Below are positions 25,501 through 33,970 of a stretch of 64,000 nucleotides of DNA, piece by piece. This stretch comes from Phormidesmis sp963789215. GTDB taxonomy: Bacteria > Cyanobacteriota > Cyanobacteriia > Phormidesmidales > Phormidesmidaceae. The stretch is taken from NCBI GenBank assembly GCA_963789215.1, contig CAWBJY010000002.1:372001-436000 (forward strand), in the 5' to 3' direction. The position numbers and the translations under genes were made by a program. The notes beneath the pieces are model-generated. The model saw nothing but the letters and a program-made list of their open reading frames with translations, did not search any database and was not told the DNA's origin. Every line of letters begins with the position of its first letter. Position 1 is the first letter of the stretch.

Positions 25501-25562
25501 CTGCTTACCCAAAACCTAATGTCTGGGTGTGAAAGTTCTCTTAGCATGACGCTTTCCTCCTC

Positions 25563-25649
25563 TAAAGGCAAACCAGTAAAGGCAAACCAGCGATTCCCTC
25601 ATTGAAGCAAAGCTTGAAGCAAAGTTTGAAGTAAACCTTGAAGCAACGT
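25563..25649. repeat. Tandem repeats after the ruvB stop
   Basis: A 14-bp unit (TAAAGGCAAACCAG) occurs twice at 25563-25590. A 12-bp unit (TTGAAGCAAAGC and variants) occurs four times at 25602-25649, ending one base before the ruvB stop codon. Confidence 0.9.
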
Positions 25650-25650
25650 T

Positions 25651-26911
25651 TTAGGCTGGCCCGCCTTTGGGTTCAGCAAGCTCAGCTTTGTCTGAGGGAT
25701 CGTCGAGCAGGCTAAATAAGGGCATATCGATAAAGAGATGATTGTCAGGCACTGCATACCCTAGGTGGTGGCAGGCCGCAGCAGTAACTACTCGGCCTCT
25801 AGGCGTACGCTGCAAGTAGCCAATCTGTAGGAGGTACGGTTCGTACACTTCTTCAATGGTCTGAGGGTCTTCGCCGGTAGAAGCGGCCATCGTGTCTAGT
25901 CCTACTGGCCCGCCGTTGAAGTTCTCAATCATTAGCGTTAGCAGTCGGCGGTCTGTCCAATCTAACCCGCAGGGATCAACGTTAAATAGCTGAAGGGCTT
26001 CAGCCGCGATCGCTTCATCAATTGGCCCGAGTTTTTTCACCTGTACATAGTCTCGAACGCGCCTGAGCAACCGGTTGGCAATCCGCGGAGTACCGCGCGC
26101 GCGGCGGGCAATCTCAGCCGCGCCATCTTCTGCGACATCTACTTTCAGCACGTCAGCGGTGCGCAAGACAATCGCGGTGAGTTCATCAATTTCGTAAAAG
26201 CGCAGCCGCTGAACTAAGCCAAAGCGATCGCGCAGCGGAGAGGCCAGGGATCCGACTTTCGTAGTCGCACCTACTAGGGTAAACGGCTGCAAAGGAATGC
26301 TGCGAGTTCTGGCGCTCTGGCCTTTGCCAATGGTGATATCTAGCCGGGAGTCTTCCATGGCCGGATATAGAATTTCTTCGGTTACGCGAGAGAGTCGGTG
26401 AATCTCATCAATAAACAGCACGTCGCCTGCTTTTAGGTTCACCAGCAGACCGGCGATATCTCTCGGACGCTCTAGCGCCGGGGCGGTGGTGATTTTGCAG
26501 TCTACCTCCATCTCGCGAGCTAGAATGAGCGCCATTGTGGTTTTGCCCAGTCCTGGCGGGCCGTAGAGCAACAGATGGTCGAGCGGCTCCTGCCGAGTTT
26601 TTGCCGCCTGAATAGCGATATTGAGCACTTCTTTGAGCGCTTTTTGGCCGATATAGGTGCTGATGGTGTCGGGGCGGAGGCCGTCTTCACTACGAGAGAG
26701 TTCAACGGGTTCGGCTTCACCTTTTAATAAGTCGGTTTTAGCCGGAGCTGTTTGCTCTGAAGTTGACTGCTCATCTGTAGCCGCCTTACTTTTCGCAGAT
26801 CTGTTTTTAGCCGACTTCACCTTCGCCAGATTCTTTTTTAACTGATTCTTTTTTAGCCGACTTCTTTTTGGCGTCGCCCTCGGCGGCTGACTTGGAAGAG
26901 ATAATAGCCAT
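25651..26911 (-). CDS. ruvB: Holliday junction helicase RuvB, N-terminus split between two frames
   Basis: RuvB drives branch migration with RuvA/RuvC. The main frame has YIGQKALKEVLNIAIQAAK, Walker A LLLYGPPGLGKTT, Walker B FIDEIHRLS, sensor 1 LVGATTK and the winged-helix end (NHLFIDMPLF), a complete AAA+ protein. The start is odd: the typical opening MAIISSKSAAEGDAKKKSAK begins at an ATG at 26911 but in another frame, which stops at TAA 26807-26809. A +1 shift, or loss of one A in either of two A6 runs (26849-26854, 26834-26839), would join the two. The main frame alone has only a TTG at 26946 or an internal GTG (in KVKSAKN) as starts. The catalytic core is unaffected, so the gene is probably functional. 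Confidence 0.92.
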
Positions 26912-26972
26912 AGTGCTGCGCGGTGTTTCTCGTTTGGCCACGACAAATGTACTATAGCAGTCTACTTAAAGA

Positions 26973-27923
26973 CTATGCTTTGGATGCAATGCCCGCTGAG
27001 CGAACGGCAGATTGAATTGTGGGGTAGCTGTCTTTAAGGCCAAAGCTAGAAGGCGTGACCGTGTTTTCGTAGGTGAAGTGGCGATAGGCCATGCAAAACC
27101 TGTCCCAGTCGGCCATTCGAATATTGAAAAGCTTGATGATGAGGTTGGCCAAGCCGAACGAAAGGGGAATGCGGAAGTACTGCCGCTTGCCTAAGTACTG
27201 GCTCAGGTCTGAGACGACTTCGTCGGCGGTTTTGGCTGGGTTGCCAATCACCAGTTCTCTGGCATCGTTGGGGCCAGGAGGATGCTCGACTAGATGGCGA
27301 ACGACTTCGGCGATGTCTTTGGCGTGGATGAAGTGGAAGCTGCCATCGGCAGAAATGAAGCGGATAATGCCGATGTAGTTGGCGACTTCGGGCAGTCCGC
27401 CGGAGATGTGGGAGTAGGGTTTGTTTTGGTCGCCGCCGAAAACTAGCGTGGGGAAGACGGTGGTGATTTTAGGTGCGATCGCTAACTCACTCAACTTCTC
27501 ATGGCAAATGTACTTGGTCCGCACATAGTCTGTGCCAATTTCACCGGCCTCTTTTAGCGGTGTATTGTCCCGGTCGAGAATGCTGGCCGTCGAGAAATAA
27601 ATCACCTGCTGGCAGCGCTCAGGATCGAGCAAAGACATCAGCTCCAACGTCTTTTCGACATTGATTTCGTAGCTCTCTTTAGGATCGCCCCAGGATGTCG
27701 CGACTAGAATTGCCGTGTCCATCGTCTTTAGCAGCTCGCTGAACTGGGCGACTTCGCGCAGGTCGCCTTGCAGAACCGTAATGCCAGGGCGCCGATCGGT
27801 TGGCACTTTCAGCTTGGCCGGATTGCGCATCATCAAAAACAGCTCGTGATCGGTATTTTCGATCAGCGTCTCGCTTAGGTAGTGGCCGATGCAGCCGCTC
27901 GCACCGGTGATGAAGATACGCAT
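26973..27923 (-). CDS. NAD(P)-dependent epimerase/dehydratase family protein (atypical/extended SDR)
   Basis: The product has 316 residues from ATG 27923 (MRIFITGASGCIGHYL), where the Rossmann motif TGASGCIG begins at residue 6. The open frame extends 31 codons upstream but without family sequence. Further features are LQGDLREVAQFSELL, VATSWGDPKESYEINVEKTL, FSTASI and the catalytic YVRTK. The substrate cannot be told; candidates include nucleotide sugars or flavonoid-reductase-like substrates. Cytoplasmic. It lies 62 bp upstream of the ruvB ATG on the same strand, and its neighbours suggest no shared pathway. Confidence 0.8.
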   Translation of the reverse strand: MRIFITGASGCIGHYLSETLIENTDHELFLMMRNPAKLKVPTDRRPGITVLQGDLREVAQFSELLKTMDTAILVATSWGDPKESYEINVEKTLELMSLLDPERCQQVIYFSTASILDRDNTPLKEAGEIGTDYVRTKYICHEKLSELAIAPKITTVFPTLVFGGDQNKPYSHISGGLPEVANYIGIIRFISADGSFHFIHAKDIAEVVRHLVEHPPGPNDARELVIGNPAKTADEVVSDLSQYLGKRQYFRIPLSFGLANLIIKLFNIRMADWDRFCMAYRHFTYENTVTPSSFGLKDSYPTIQSAVRSAGIASKA

Positions 27924-28060
27924 GGTTCTAGCGCCCGTGATTTTTTGGTTGCCTGATATTTCTGTTGCCCAATTTTGACATGAAGTAGCCCAAGACGTGC
28001 GATCGCCCTGGGCCAATGATGAATTCGGCTACGTTCAGTGGCCAGCTTCGACAGGAGGCG

Positions 28061-28090
28061 TATTGCCTCTACACTTATTGCCTCTACACT
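28061..28090. repeat. 15-bp duplication over the hemE stop codon
   Basis: TATTGCCTCTACACT is present twice, at 28061-28075 and 28076-28090. On the minus strand the hemE TAG (28084-28086) is repeated in frame at 28069-28071, with an extra in-frame TAA at 28075-28077. Confidence 0.95.
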
Positions 28091-29148
28091 TTGGCAGCTA
28101 AAAGATCGTTGACCTGTTTGCCTACTTCAAAGAAGTAAGCGCCGTTTTCTTCAGGGGTCCCTGGCAAAATGCCGTGGCCCAAGTTGAGAATGTGGCCTTT
28201 GCTGCCCGCTTTTTTTACGGTGTCGATGATGCGATCGCGAATCCCTTCTTTAGAGCCAAACAGCACGCCTGGATCGACGTTGCCCTGCACCATCATGTCT
28301 GATCCCAGCCGTCGCCTCGCATCCGCCATATCAACCGACCAATCGACGCTGATAATATCAACGCCAGACTCGCCCATCAGCTCCAGCACACCAGCGCTGC
28401 CGCTGACCAACAAAATCAGCGGCGTGTCCGGATGAGTTTGCTTTACCTGGCGAACGATTTGCTGCTGGTAAGGCAGCGCAAAGGCTTTGTAGTCTTGTGG
28501 GCTAAGCTGACCAGCCCAAGAGTCGAATAGCTGTACGACCTGAGCGCCGCAGTCAATTTGGTGGCGCACGTAGATAGCAATGTTGTCGGCAATTTTACTC
28601 AGCAAACTGTGCAGCATTTTAGGCTCTGTAAACGCCATTCTTTTAATGTTGCTGTAGGTTTTAGAGCCTTTGCCTTCCACGATGTAAGCGGCCAGCGTCC
28701 AAGGTGCGCCCACAAAGCCCAGTACCGTAGACTCGTTGCCAACTTCCTCTCGAAGTGCGCCTAAAATCTTGCGAATGTAGGGCATGGACTCATCCGGGTC
28801 TAGCGTCGTGAGCGCGTCGATTTGGGCCTGAGAGCGGATTGGCTCGTCGATAATGGGGCCTTTACCCTCGGCGACATCCATGCCCACGCCCATGCCAGGA
28901 AGCGGCGTCACAATATCCGAAAAGAGAATCACGCCGTCCGGCTTAAAGGCTTTCCAAGGCTGAAGCGAAACTTCGATGGCGACTTCTGGAATCTCGGATC
29001 TATCGCGGAACGAAGGATACTTTTCGCGTAGGTCTCGATAGGCTTTCATGTAGCGGCCTGCCTGTCGCATCATCCAAACCGGGGGACGCTCAACAGATTG
29101 GCCTTGGGCAGCCCGTAATAAAAGCGGCGTTGGGTTGGATCCGGTCAT
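28084..29148 (-). CDS. hemE: Uroporphyrinogen decarboxylase
   Basis: The 354-residue product decarboxylates uroporphyrinogen III to coproporphyrinogen III on the route to heme, chlorophyll and bilins. The N-terminal signature PPVWMMRQAGRYMKAYRDLR binds substrate. The loop ILFSDIVTPLPGMGVGMDV carries the conserved catalytic Asp, followed by GFVGAPWTLAAYIVEGKGSK and the end motif LNLGHGILPGTPEENGAYF. Length and motifs are normal. The ATG is at 29148. Cytoplasmic dimer. The stop codon lies inside a perfect 15-bp duplication. The cpcS-like gene starts divergently 184 bp upstream, linking two tetrapyrrole-related functions. Confidence 0.97.
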   Translation of the reverse strand: MTGSNPTPLLLRAAQGQSVERPPVWMMRQAGRYMKAYRDLREKYPSFRDRSEIPEVAIEVSLQPWKAFKPDGVILFSDIVTPLPGMGVGMDVAEGKGPIIDEPIRSQAQIDALTTLDPDESMPYIRKILGALREEVGNESTVLGFVGAPWTLAAYIVEGKGSKTYSNIKRMAFTEPKMLHSLLSKIADNIAIYVRHQIDCGAQVVQLFDSWAGQLSPQDYKAFALPYQQQIVRQVKQTHPDTPLILLVSGSAGVLELMGESGVDIISVDWSVDMADARRRLGSDMMVQGNVDPGVLFGSKEGIRDRIIDTVKKAGSKGHILNLGHGILPGTPEENGAYFFEVGKQVNDLLAAKV

Positions 29149-29332
29149 GGGATGAAGCTCTTGATATCTGTTTTATTTGCCAATCGCTAGCTTATCATTC
29201 GCTGTGGCCTGTATTGCCGCTGCTGTGGGGCGTAAGGCAGCTTTAGGGGCTTTTTGGGCGATCGCCCTTATACCCAATTACGCGTAAAATTGAAGCAAGT
29301 AAAGAACTATAGACAAAGTTGTCGCCCCGCTC

Positions 29333-29857
29333 ATGGAAATTGTGAACTTTTTTGAAAAAATGGCTGGGAGATGGTTTTCTCAGCGCACCACGCACGCCCT
29401 CTCTACCCAGCAGTCTAAAGCGGGCAAGTCTGATTTAGAGGTTGAGTTCTTGCCGCCAGATAACGCAGACGTGCAGCAGCTTTGCCAGGAGCATTCAGTC
29501 GAAAAAGCGCCGCTTTGCGGTCTGCGCGTTCAGCAAAATAGCACCGTAGATGGTGATACAAAGCCCAAAGTAATGTCCGCTTTGCTCGTGCCGCTCGTAC
29601 CCGAAAACAGCGACGCTCCCATTCCAGGTGGAACGCTCATCCGCAGCGGTGCTAAAACCAAGAGCTGCTATGCCCTAGAGGATGAAGTCCTCACCATTGC
29701 CAGCGAAGAAGACGGCAACCGTTCTACAGAGCGTCTGTGGTTTATCAACGACAATCTGCGGATGCGTACGGGCCTAACCGAGCTGTCAGACGGTCTGCGC
29801 ATTGCCTCGTTTTGCTCCGAGATTCGAATGGGCGTAAAGCCACCCAAACAGGATTAG
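29333..29857 (+). CDS. CpcS/CpeS-family phycobilin lyase
   Basis: The product has 174 residues. The opening FFEKMAGRWFSQRTTHALST and the closing RLWFINDNLRMRTGL and ASFCSEIRMGVKPP are diagnostic of the CpcS/CpeS/CpcU lipocalin-like lyase family, which attaches phycocyanobilin or phycoerythrobilin to Cys-84-type sites of phycobiliproteins. The central part diverges from the best-known CpcS proteins, so it may be the CpcU or another subgroup, and no symbol is given. The ATG at 29333 has no strong Shine-Dalgarno. Cytoplasmic. It is divergent from hemE, and no phycobiliprotein genes are in the window. Confidence 0.88.
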   Translation: MEIVNFFEKMAGRWFSQRTTHALSTQQSKAGKSDLEVEFLPPDNADVQQLCQEHSVEKAPLCGLRVQQNSTVDGDTKPKVMSALLVPLVPENSDAPIPGGTLIRSGAKTKSCYALEDEVLTIASEEDGNRSTERLWFINDNLRMRTGLTELSDGLRIASFCSEIRMGVKPPKQD

Positions 29858-29899
29858 TCTGACTGCTAATTCGGCTAAGAATGAGAACCCTAGCAGCGC

Positions 29900-30814
29900 T
29901 TAGGCCAGCGTCTTCTGTCTGGCTAGGCGCAGAGTCTGGGCTGAAAAAGGCAGCGCTGGCTTGAAAGGCTGAATGGCTCTAGCCGAAGTGTAGAGAACGC
30001 CGTTGAGCTGTCTTTGGGTTCGCAGCAGCGCTTCTGTTTCGGCGGGAGACTGAATGGCAGAGCGCGAAACCTTGCGGTAGGACTCGTTGCCGTTGTCGAT
30101 TGATGGATTAGTTTCTGGGCGCAGGCTGCGTTCTAGCTCGGTTGTCGCTGGCTTTCCTGATGATTTGCCTGATGGCTGGACCAATAACTCGACTGCTGGC
30201 TTTGCGGCAGCTACTTCACTCTGATTCGCGATGCCAAAATCTTCCGGTTGAACTGCCATAGGCGCCATCCCCGGTGGCGTTTCTGAGAGGTCGAAAGAGA
30301 CGGCAGCGGTGGGGGCAAAACTAGCTTGGCCGGCCTTGTGAATAGAGTCTTTTAGCGATGAGAGATGATGTGTTGGAGGGTTTTTAGCTGGGGTGCTTCT
30401 AGCTGAGGTGTTTTTAGCTGAAGTGTTTTTAGCTGAGGTATGTTTAGATCTGCGGATGCTGCCGATATTGGCTTTGCGTCTTTGATCTTGCGGTAAGGCG
30501 GTCGCAGCTAGCTTAACTTCGCCAAACTCTCTACAGACAGCAGCCTCGAATTCGTGCGTAACGTGACGAATGGGCTGGCCTCGGCGATTCCACAGCTCTA
30601 AAATTTGACGCACCGAAACAGACTTGTACCGGCCTTGGTAGAGCGCCTCAATTACAGCATCGCGAATCCAGGCAGGGCGATAGAATTCTAACCATAGCGA
30701 TACCCATTGACGGGCATCGTGGCCGCCCAACTCAAATTGGTAGCTTGCTAATAGAGCGGCGGCTTGCTGCGCTTCTACAGACGTGGAAAAGGTGGCTGCT
30801 GTCATAATGCTCAT
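29900..30814 (-). CDS. Conserved cyanobacterial protein of unknown function with Ala/Lys/Thr repeat linker
   Basis: The product has 304 residues. Residues 15-100 form a compact helical region (LLASYQFELGGHDARQWVSL; AWIRDAVIEALYQGRYKSVS; VRQILELWNRRGQPIRHVTH) that I recall in cyanobacterial proteins without known function; the tryptophan-rich spacing suggests a binding surface. Then comes a basic linker with a 5-residue repeat (SAKNT SAKNT SARST PAKN) produced by a 15-bp DNA repeat at 30386-30445. The C-terminal third is disordered until KPALPFSAQTLRLARQKTLA. No membrane segment is seen. The start could be 30814 or the ATG at 30805, which has GGAAAT-type spacing. Opposite in orientation to the lyase gene. 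Confidence 0.8.
   Translation of the reverse strand: MSIMTAATFSTSVEAQQAAALLASYQFELGGHDARQWVSLWLEFYRPAWIRDAVIEALYQGRYKSVSVRQILELWNRRGQPIRHVTHEFEAAVCREFGEVKLAATALPQDQRRKANIGSIRRSKHTSAKNTSAKNTSARSTPAKNPPTHHLSSLKDSIHKAGQASFAPTAAVSFDLSETPPGMAPMAVQPEDFGIANQSEVAAAKPAVELLVQPSGKSSGKPATTELERSLRPETNPSIDNGNESYRKVSRSAIQSPAETEALLRTQRQLNGVLYTSARAIQPFKPALPFSAQTLRLARQKTLA
30386..30445. repeat. 15-bp coding tandem repeat, four copies
   Basis: The unit AGCTGAGGTGTTTTT and variants occur at 30386, 30401, 30416 and 30431, in frame within the hypothetical gene, encoding the 5-residue unit SAKNT. Confidence 0.9.
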
Positions 30815-31079
30815 TTCCGTCTACCTGCTTCTCTGTATTCTGCTCGATTCTCTGTGCGTTTACCTACGTTTTATTCATAACTTCGCTAACAAATCAACGC
30901 TATTTTGCCAATAAGCCAGTAAAGATTTAGCTCGCGAATGGATTGACTGGATGTTACCCAGCGAATTTAAGGGTGCCAGCACTTACCAGTAGCATCTATC
31001 ACCTACATACTTCATCCGTAATCCTACCGAACCGAATAGTTTTATTGCGAAGGCTTGAGTGGCAGATATTCTGATTGCA

Positions 31080-33422
31080 TCAATTTTGCTCGACAACGCC
31101 GCCTTGAACCCGCCTGACCCTGGGCGTATCGAATGGATTGGTATCGCCTACCCAGCTAAAGTTGCTTAGGCGAAAGCCAATAGACCCGGCGCTTTGGGCG
31201 TCGTCGTAGCGTAGCAAAATGCCGTAGGTGCGGCGGCTGTACTCCAGGCTATAGATAGTGTCGATGGTGCTACCGCCACTTAGGCTGAAGGCGGTCTCAA
31301 ACCCAACGATAAAGGGGCCGTATAGCTGCTGCGCAATGCCAAGGGTCAAAACGTTGCGATCGACTTCGCGATCAAACAAAAAGGGAGAGGTGGCGCCGCC
31401 AATGAAAGATTGGGAGTAGCTGATGTTGTACCGGGTGTAGTCGCCAAAATTGCGAGAAAGATGACCTACTTGCCCTTCTATTCCAATATCTGCAATCAGA
31501 TTGTCTTGGGCGTCGCCGCTGCTGTAGTACGTGCCCGTACCTCGCAGGCCCGCTCTAAGATCGAGGTAGGGGACGATGGGTTCTGGGGTAAATCGGAGTC
31601 CTTCGTCCTGGGTTGGCGGTTTGGGCTGGCCTCGCCATAGGTTGAACGTTTGGGAGAGGGCGGCGCTGGCCTGATAGCGGCCTAGGCTGATGCGTCCGGT
31701 ATCCGATCCGCTAGAGAGCAGCAGATCGTTTCGGTCGGTTTCGGCGTTGATGAACTGGGCGCTGGCCTGATAGGTCAGATTGAGGCCGCTGTCGTTGAGC
31801 GATATATTGGGCGAGAGCAGCACGGCTCCAAAGCTAGACTGCACGTCTCGAAAGCCAAGCGATCCGTTGAACAGGCGTTCGCGATAGCCGTATTGCAGAG
31901 CGAGCCGGTGATCTCCAATGCGCTGCTCGGCGCGGATGCTGGTGCGCAGATTTTCGGTGATTTCGGTGAGATTAAGGCTGGTGAGATCGGCGGTGCCTCT
32001 GATCGTGGTGCGTTCGGAAAGCCGGGCGCTTAGCTCGGCGGTGCCGCCGAAGTTTTCTAGATTGATAGGGCTGCTGTTCCGGTTGCTAAAGGCTTTGCCA
32101 AGGGAGTACTGCGGCGTCACTGATAGATTGATGCCGTCCTCTCTAATGAGCGGTACTTTGCGCCCAATGAAGAGGCCACCGCGATCGCGCCCATCTACGC
32201 CAACCTGCACCGGTATGGGGTTCAAATCGTCCGGGTTAACGCCGCCTGCGCCTCGGCTGAGCAAAATTCGCCTGCGAAACAGCGGAATAGACAGTCCCTG
32301 GTCAAAGACTAGGCGGGGCCGCTTGAACAGCACTTCGTCTTGAGTTGCCGAGATATTTCGCAGGGTTAGCCGGTCGGTGCGCAGCTCTAGCTCTGGCGGA
32401 GAAAAGGGGTCGTTGGTAATGCGGACATCTTTGGCGACCCAGCCTTCTACGTCAAAGGCTAGCTCTTCGGTTTCAAATCTTAGCTGCCGGAGCTGGCCAG
32501 TATCGCCGCCCAAGGTTGCAGCATCTGTACTGCTAGTAAGCTGGACGCTGCCGTCGCTGTCTACTTCCAAATCGGCGCTGCGGCGAATCGGATCGTAAAT
32601 GCGTCGCAGCGATCGCGTACGGGGATCAAGCGGCGAAGACAAATCGTTGGCTAACTCGGGAAAATAGAGCGTTCCAACCGCGTTGCCTATGGTGCCAGAC
32701 TGCTGAATGAAGTTGTATTCGGCGCTGCTGCCGCGAATGAGCTGAGATCCGCGTGTGAGCAGTACGTCGCCTTTGGCTAGCGTGTAGCGGTTGACTAAGT
32801 TAACCCACAGCTCGTTGGCCTCAATAATGGCGTCGTTAACCTCTAGCAGCACGTTGCCGCGAGCGGTAATGATTTGCGTGCTGGGGTTGTATTCCTGGAA
32901 GTCGGCGCTGAGCTTAAGGCGGGAGGCAAATTCTTCGGGCGTCAGCTCTTCTTCAGGATCGGCTTCGACTTCTACCTCAATTTCGCTGCTAGGAACTGGC
33001 GCAGGCGGAGCGTCGTTTAGGGTGGGTTCGGTCTCGGTCGGAATAGGCGCATTGGGCACTCGCTCGCCCGGTGGTGGTGTTGCTGGAGCCGCTTCCTCGG
33101 TAGAAGGCTCTAGCGAAGGTAAGTCGTTTTGAGCAAGCGAGAATTGAGGTTCGCCTAAGTGCTCGAATAGGAAGGCATCGGCTGTTGGATCGGCTGTTGG
33201 CGTAGCGGATTGCCTTTGGGCCGGTTCGCTAGCGAGCAGCTTGTCTAAAAAATTTGTGGGTTCGACCGGGGGTGCGATCGCCAACAGTTTCGGCGGTAGC
33301 TCGCCTTGGGAATTGGCTTGAGAATTTGTTTGGGAATTGGCTTGGGCCCCTAGCCGCTTGCTTGTGTCTGTCTCAACGGGCTGATACACAGCAGGTTCGG
33401 GTGGTAGATCGAAATAAACCAT
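31080..33422 (-). CDS. DUF3769/OstA-like outer-membrane protein (LptD-like)
   Basis: The product has 780 residues. A Pro/Glu-rich N-terminal 170 residues precedes an OstA/LptA-like beta domain (about 170-260: ITARGNVLLEVNDAIIEANE, AKGDVLLTRGSQLIRGSSAE). It is followed by a long region rich in alternating polar and aromatic residues ending in VGDTNPFDTPRVRRVQGGV, as expected for a beta-barrel. This layout matches cyanobacterial DUF3769 proteins, proposed to assemble lipopolysaccharide in the outer membrane like LptD. No clear signal peptide is visible at MVYFDLPPEPAV, so the true N-terminus may differ or the export signal is unusual. The N-terminal part includes 12-bp duplications giving NSQANSQTNSQ. 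It lies 170 bp downstream of psbI with a terminator between. Confidence 0.85.
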   Translation of the reverse strand: MVYFDLPPEPAVYQPVETDTSKRLGAQANSQTNSQANSQGELPPKLLAIAPPVEPTNFLDKLLASEPAQRQSATPTADPTADAFLFEHLGEPQFSLAQNDLPSLEPSTEEAAPATPPPGERVPNAPIPTETEPTLNDAPPAPVPSSEIEVEVEADPEEELTPEEFASRLKLSADFQEYNPSTQIITARGNVLLEVNDAIIEANELWVNLVNRYTLAKGDVLLTRGSQLIRGSSAEYNFIQQSGTIGNAVGTLYFPELANDLSSPLDPRTRSLRRIYDPIRRSADLEVDSDGSVQLTSSTDAATLGGDTGQLRQLRFETEELAFDVEGWVAKDVRITNDPFSPPELELRTDRLTLRNISATQDEVLFKRPRLVFDQGLSIPLFRRRILLSRGAGGVNPDDLNPIPVQVGVDGRDRGGLFIGRKVPLIREDGINLSVTPQYSLGKAFSNRNSSPINLENFGGTAELSARLSERTTIRGTADLTSLNLTEITENLRTSIRAEQRIGDHRLALQYGYRERLFNGSLGFRDVQSSFGAVLLSPNISLNDSGLNLTYQASAQFINAETDRNDLLLSSGSDTGRISLGRYQASAALSQTFNLWRGQPKPPTQDEGLRFTPEPIVPYLDLRAGLRGTGTYYSSGDAQDNLIADIGIEGQVGHLSRNFGDYTRYNISYSQSFIGGATSPFLFDREVDRNVLTLGIAQQLYGPFIVGFETAFSLSGGSTIDTIYSLEYSRRTYGILLRYDDAQSAGSIGFRLSNFSWVGDTNPFDTPRVRRVQGGVVEQN

Positions 33423-33488
33423 CCGCTCAACTATCTCTCCTTCGAACCACTGCTATGTCTCTTATTTGCTCACTCACATATTTGCTCA

Positions 33489-33513
33489 CAAAAACAGCCC
33501 GGCAAGGCGGGCT
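33489..33513 (-). terminator. Intrinsic terminator of psbI
   Basis: On the minus strand AGCCCG and CGGGCT (33496-33513) form a 6-bp GC-rich stem followed by GTTTTTG. It lies about 80 bp after the psbI stop. Confidence 0.8.
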
Positions 33514-33571
33514 GGTCTCGTTAATATTAGATTGATCTGAGCGAGATAAATCTGTACTGTGCCTGTTCGAA

Positions 33572-33599
33572 TAGGTGTCTATTCGTAGGTGTTTATTCG
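33572..33599. repeat. 14-bp duplication at the psbI stop
   Basis: TAGGTGTCTATTCG at 33572-33585 and TAGGTGTTTATTCG at 33586-33599; the second copy contains the psbI stop codon and the last two codons. Confidence 0.85.
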
Positions 33600-33709
33600 A
33601 AGTCGCCGCCGCCTGGGTTACGAGCAGGGTCTCCGCTAAGGAAGCCAAAGATAAACAGTCCAACGAAAAAGGAGATCGTGAGGTAAACAACGATTTTGAG
33701 CGTGACCAT
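33593..33709 (-). CDS. psbI: Photosystem II reaction-centre protein PsbI
   Basis: The product is a 38-residue single-helix thylakoid protein. The sequence MVTLKIVVYLTISFFVGLFI continues as FGFLSGDPARNP, which matches PsbI almost residue by residue. PsbI binds the D1 side of photosystem II and acts early in assembly. The tail here is GGGDFE, where PsbI usually ends in a basic RKDLE-like segment. The ATG at 33709 has no strong Shine-Dalgarno. A possible -10 (TACAAT, 33748-33753) lies about 40 bases upstream. The stop lies in a 14-bp duplication (33572-33599). Confidence 0.95.
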   Translation of the reverse strand: MVTLKIVVYLTISFFVGLFIFGFLSGDPARNPGGGDFE

Positions 33710-33747
33710 TTTTTGTATTTCCCGAGCGAACATTTAGATATTCTGTA

Positions 33748-33753
33748 ATTGTA
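33748..33753 (-). promoter_or_regulatory. Possible -10 element of psbI
   Basis: TACAAT on the minus strand, 39 bases before the psbI ATG. No good -35 element is seen at the matching distance, so this is tentative. Confidence 0.3.
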
Positions 33754-33940
33754 TCGCACTGCACTACTATCTACTATCTACGCAGGCGATCGCCCTTTCT
33801 ATACCCATTCAGTCCCTGCTAGAGCCGAATAAAATAGCGCGAAAGTCTCTCGCTCAAAGGCGTTGACTATTGTGAACTTATGTAATAAAGCTGAGAGCGT
33901 CGGCTGATTGAGTGCTGGTGCTCTTGAGTTTGAACCTCAG

Positions 33941-33970
33941 GTTTGGCTTTGGTTAGTTTGGCTTTGGTTA
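33941..33970. repeat. 15-bp duplication over the truB stop codon
   Basis: GTTTGGCTTTGGTTA occurs exactly twice (33941-33955, 33956-33970) plus the start of a third. On the minus strand the truB TAA at 33968-33970 is repeated in frame at 33953-33955. Confidence 0.95.

Noticed and set aside
33427..33759. 110-codon minus-strand frame around psbI
   Set aside because: It reads psbI in a different frame; the psbI frame gives a clear family match, this one does not.
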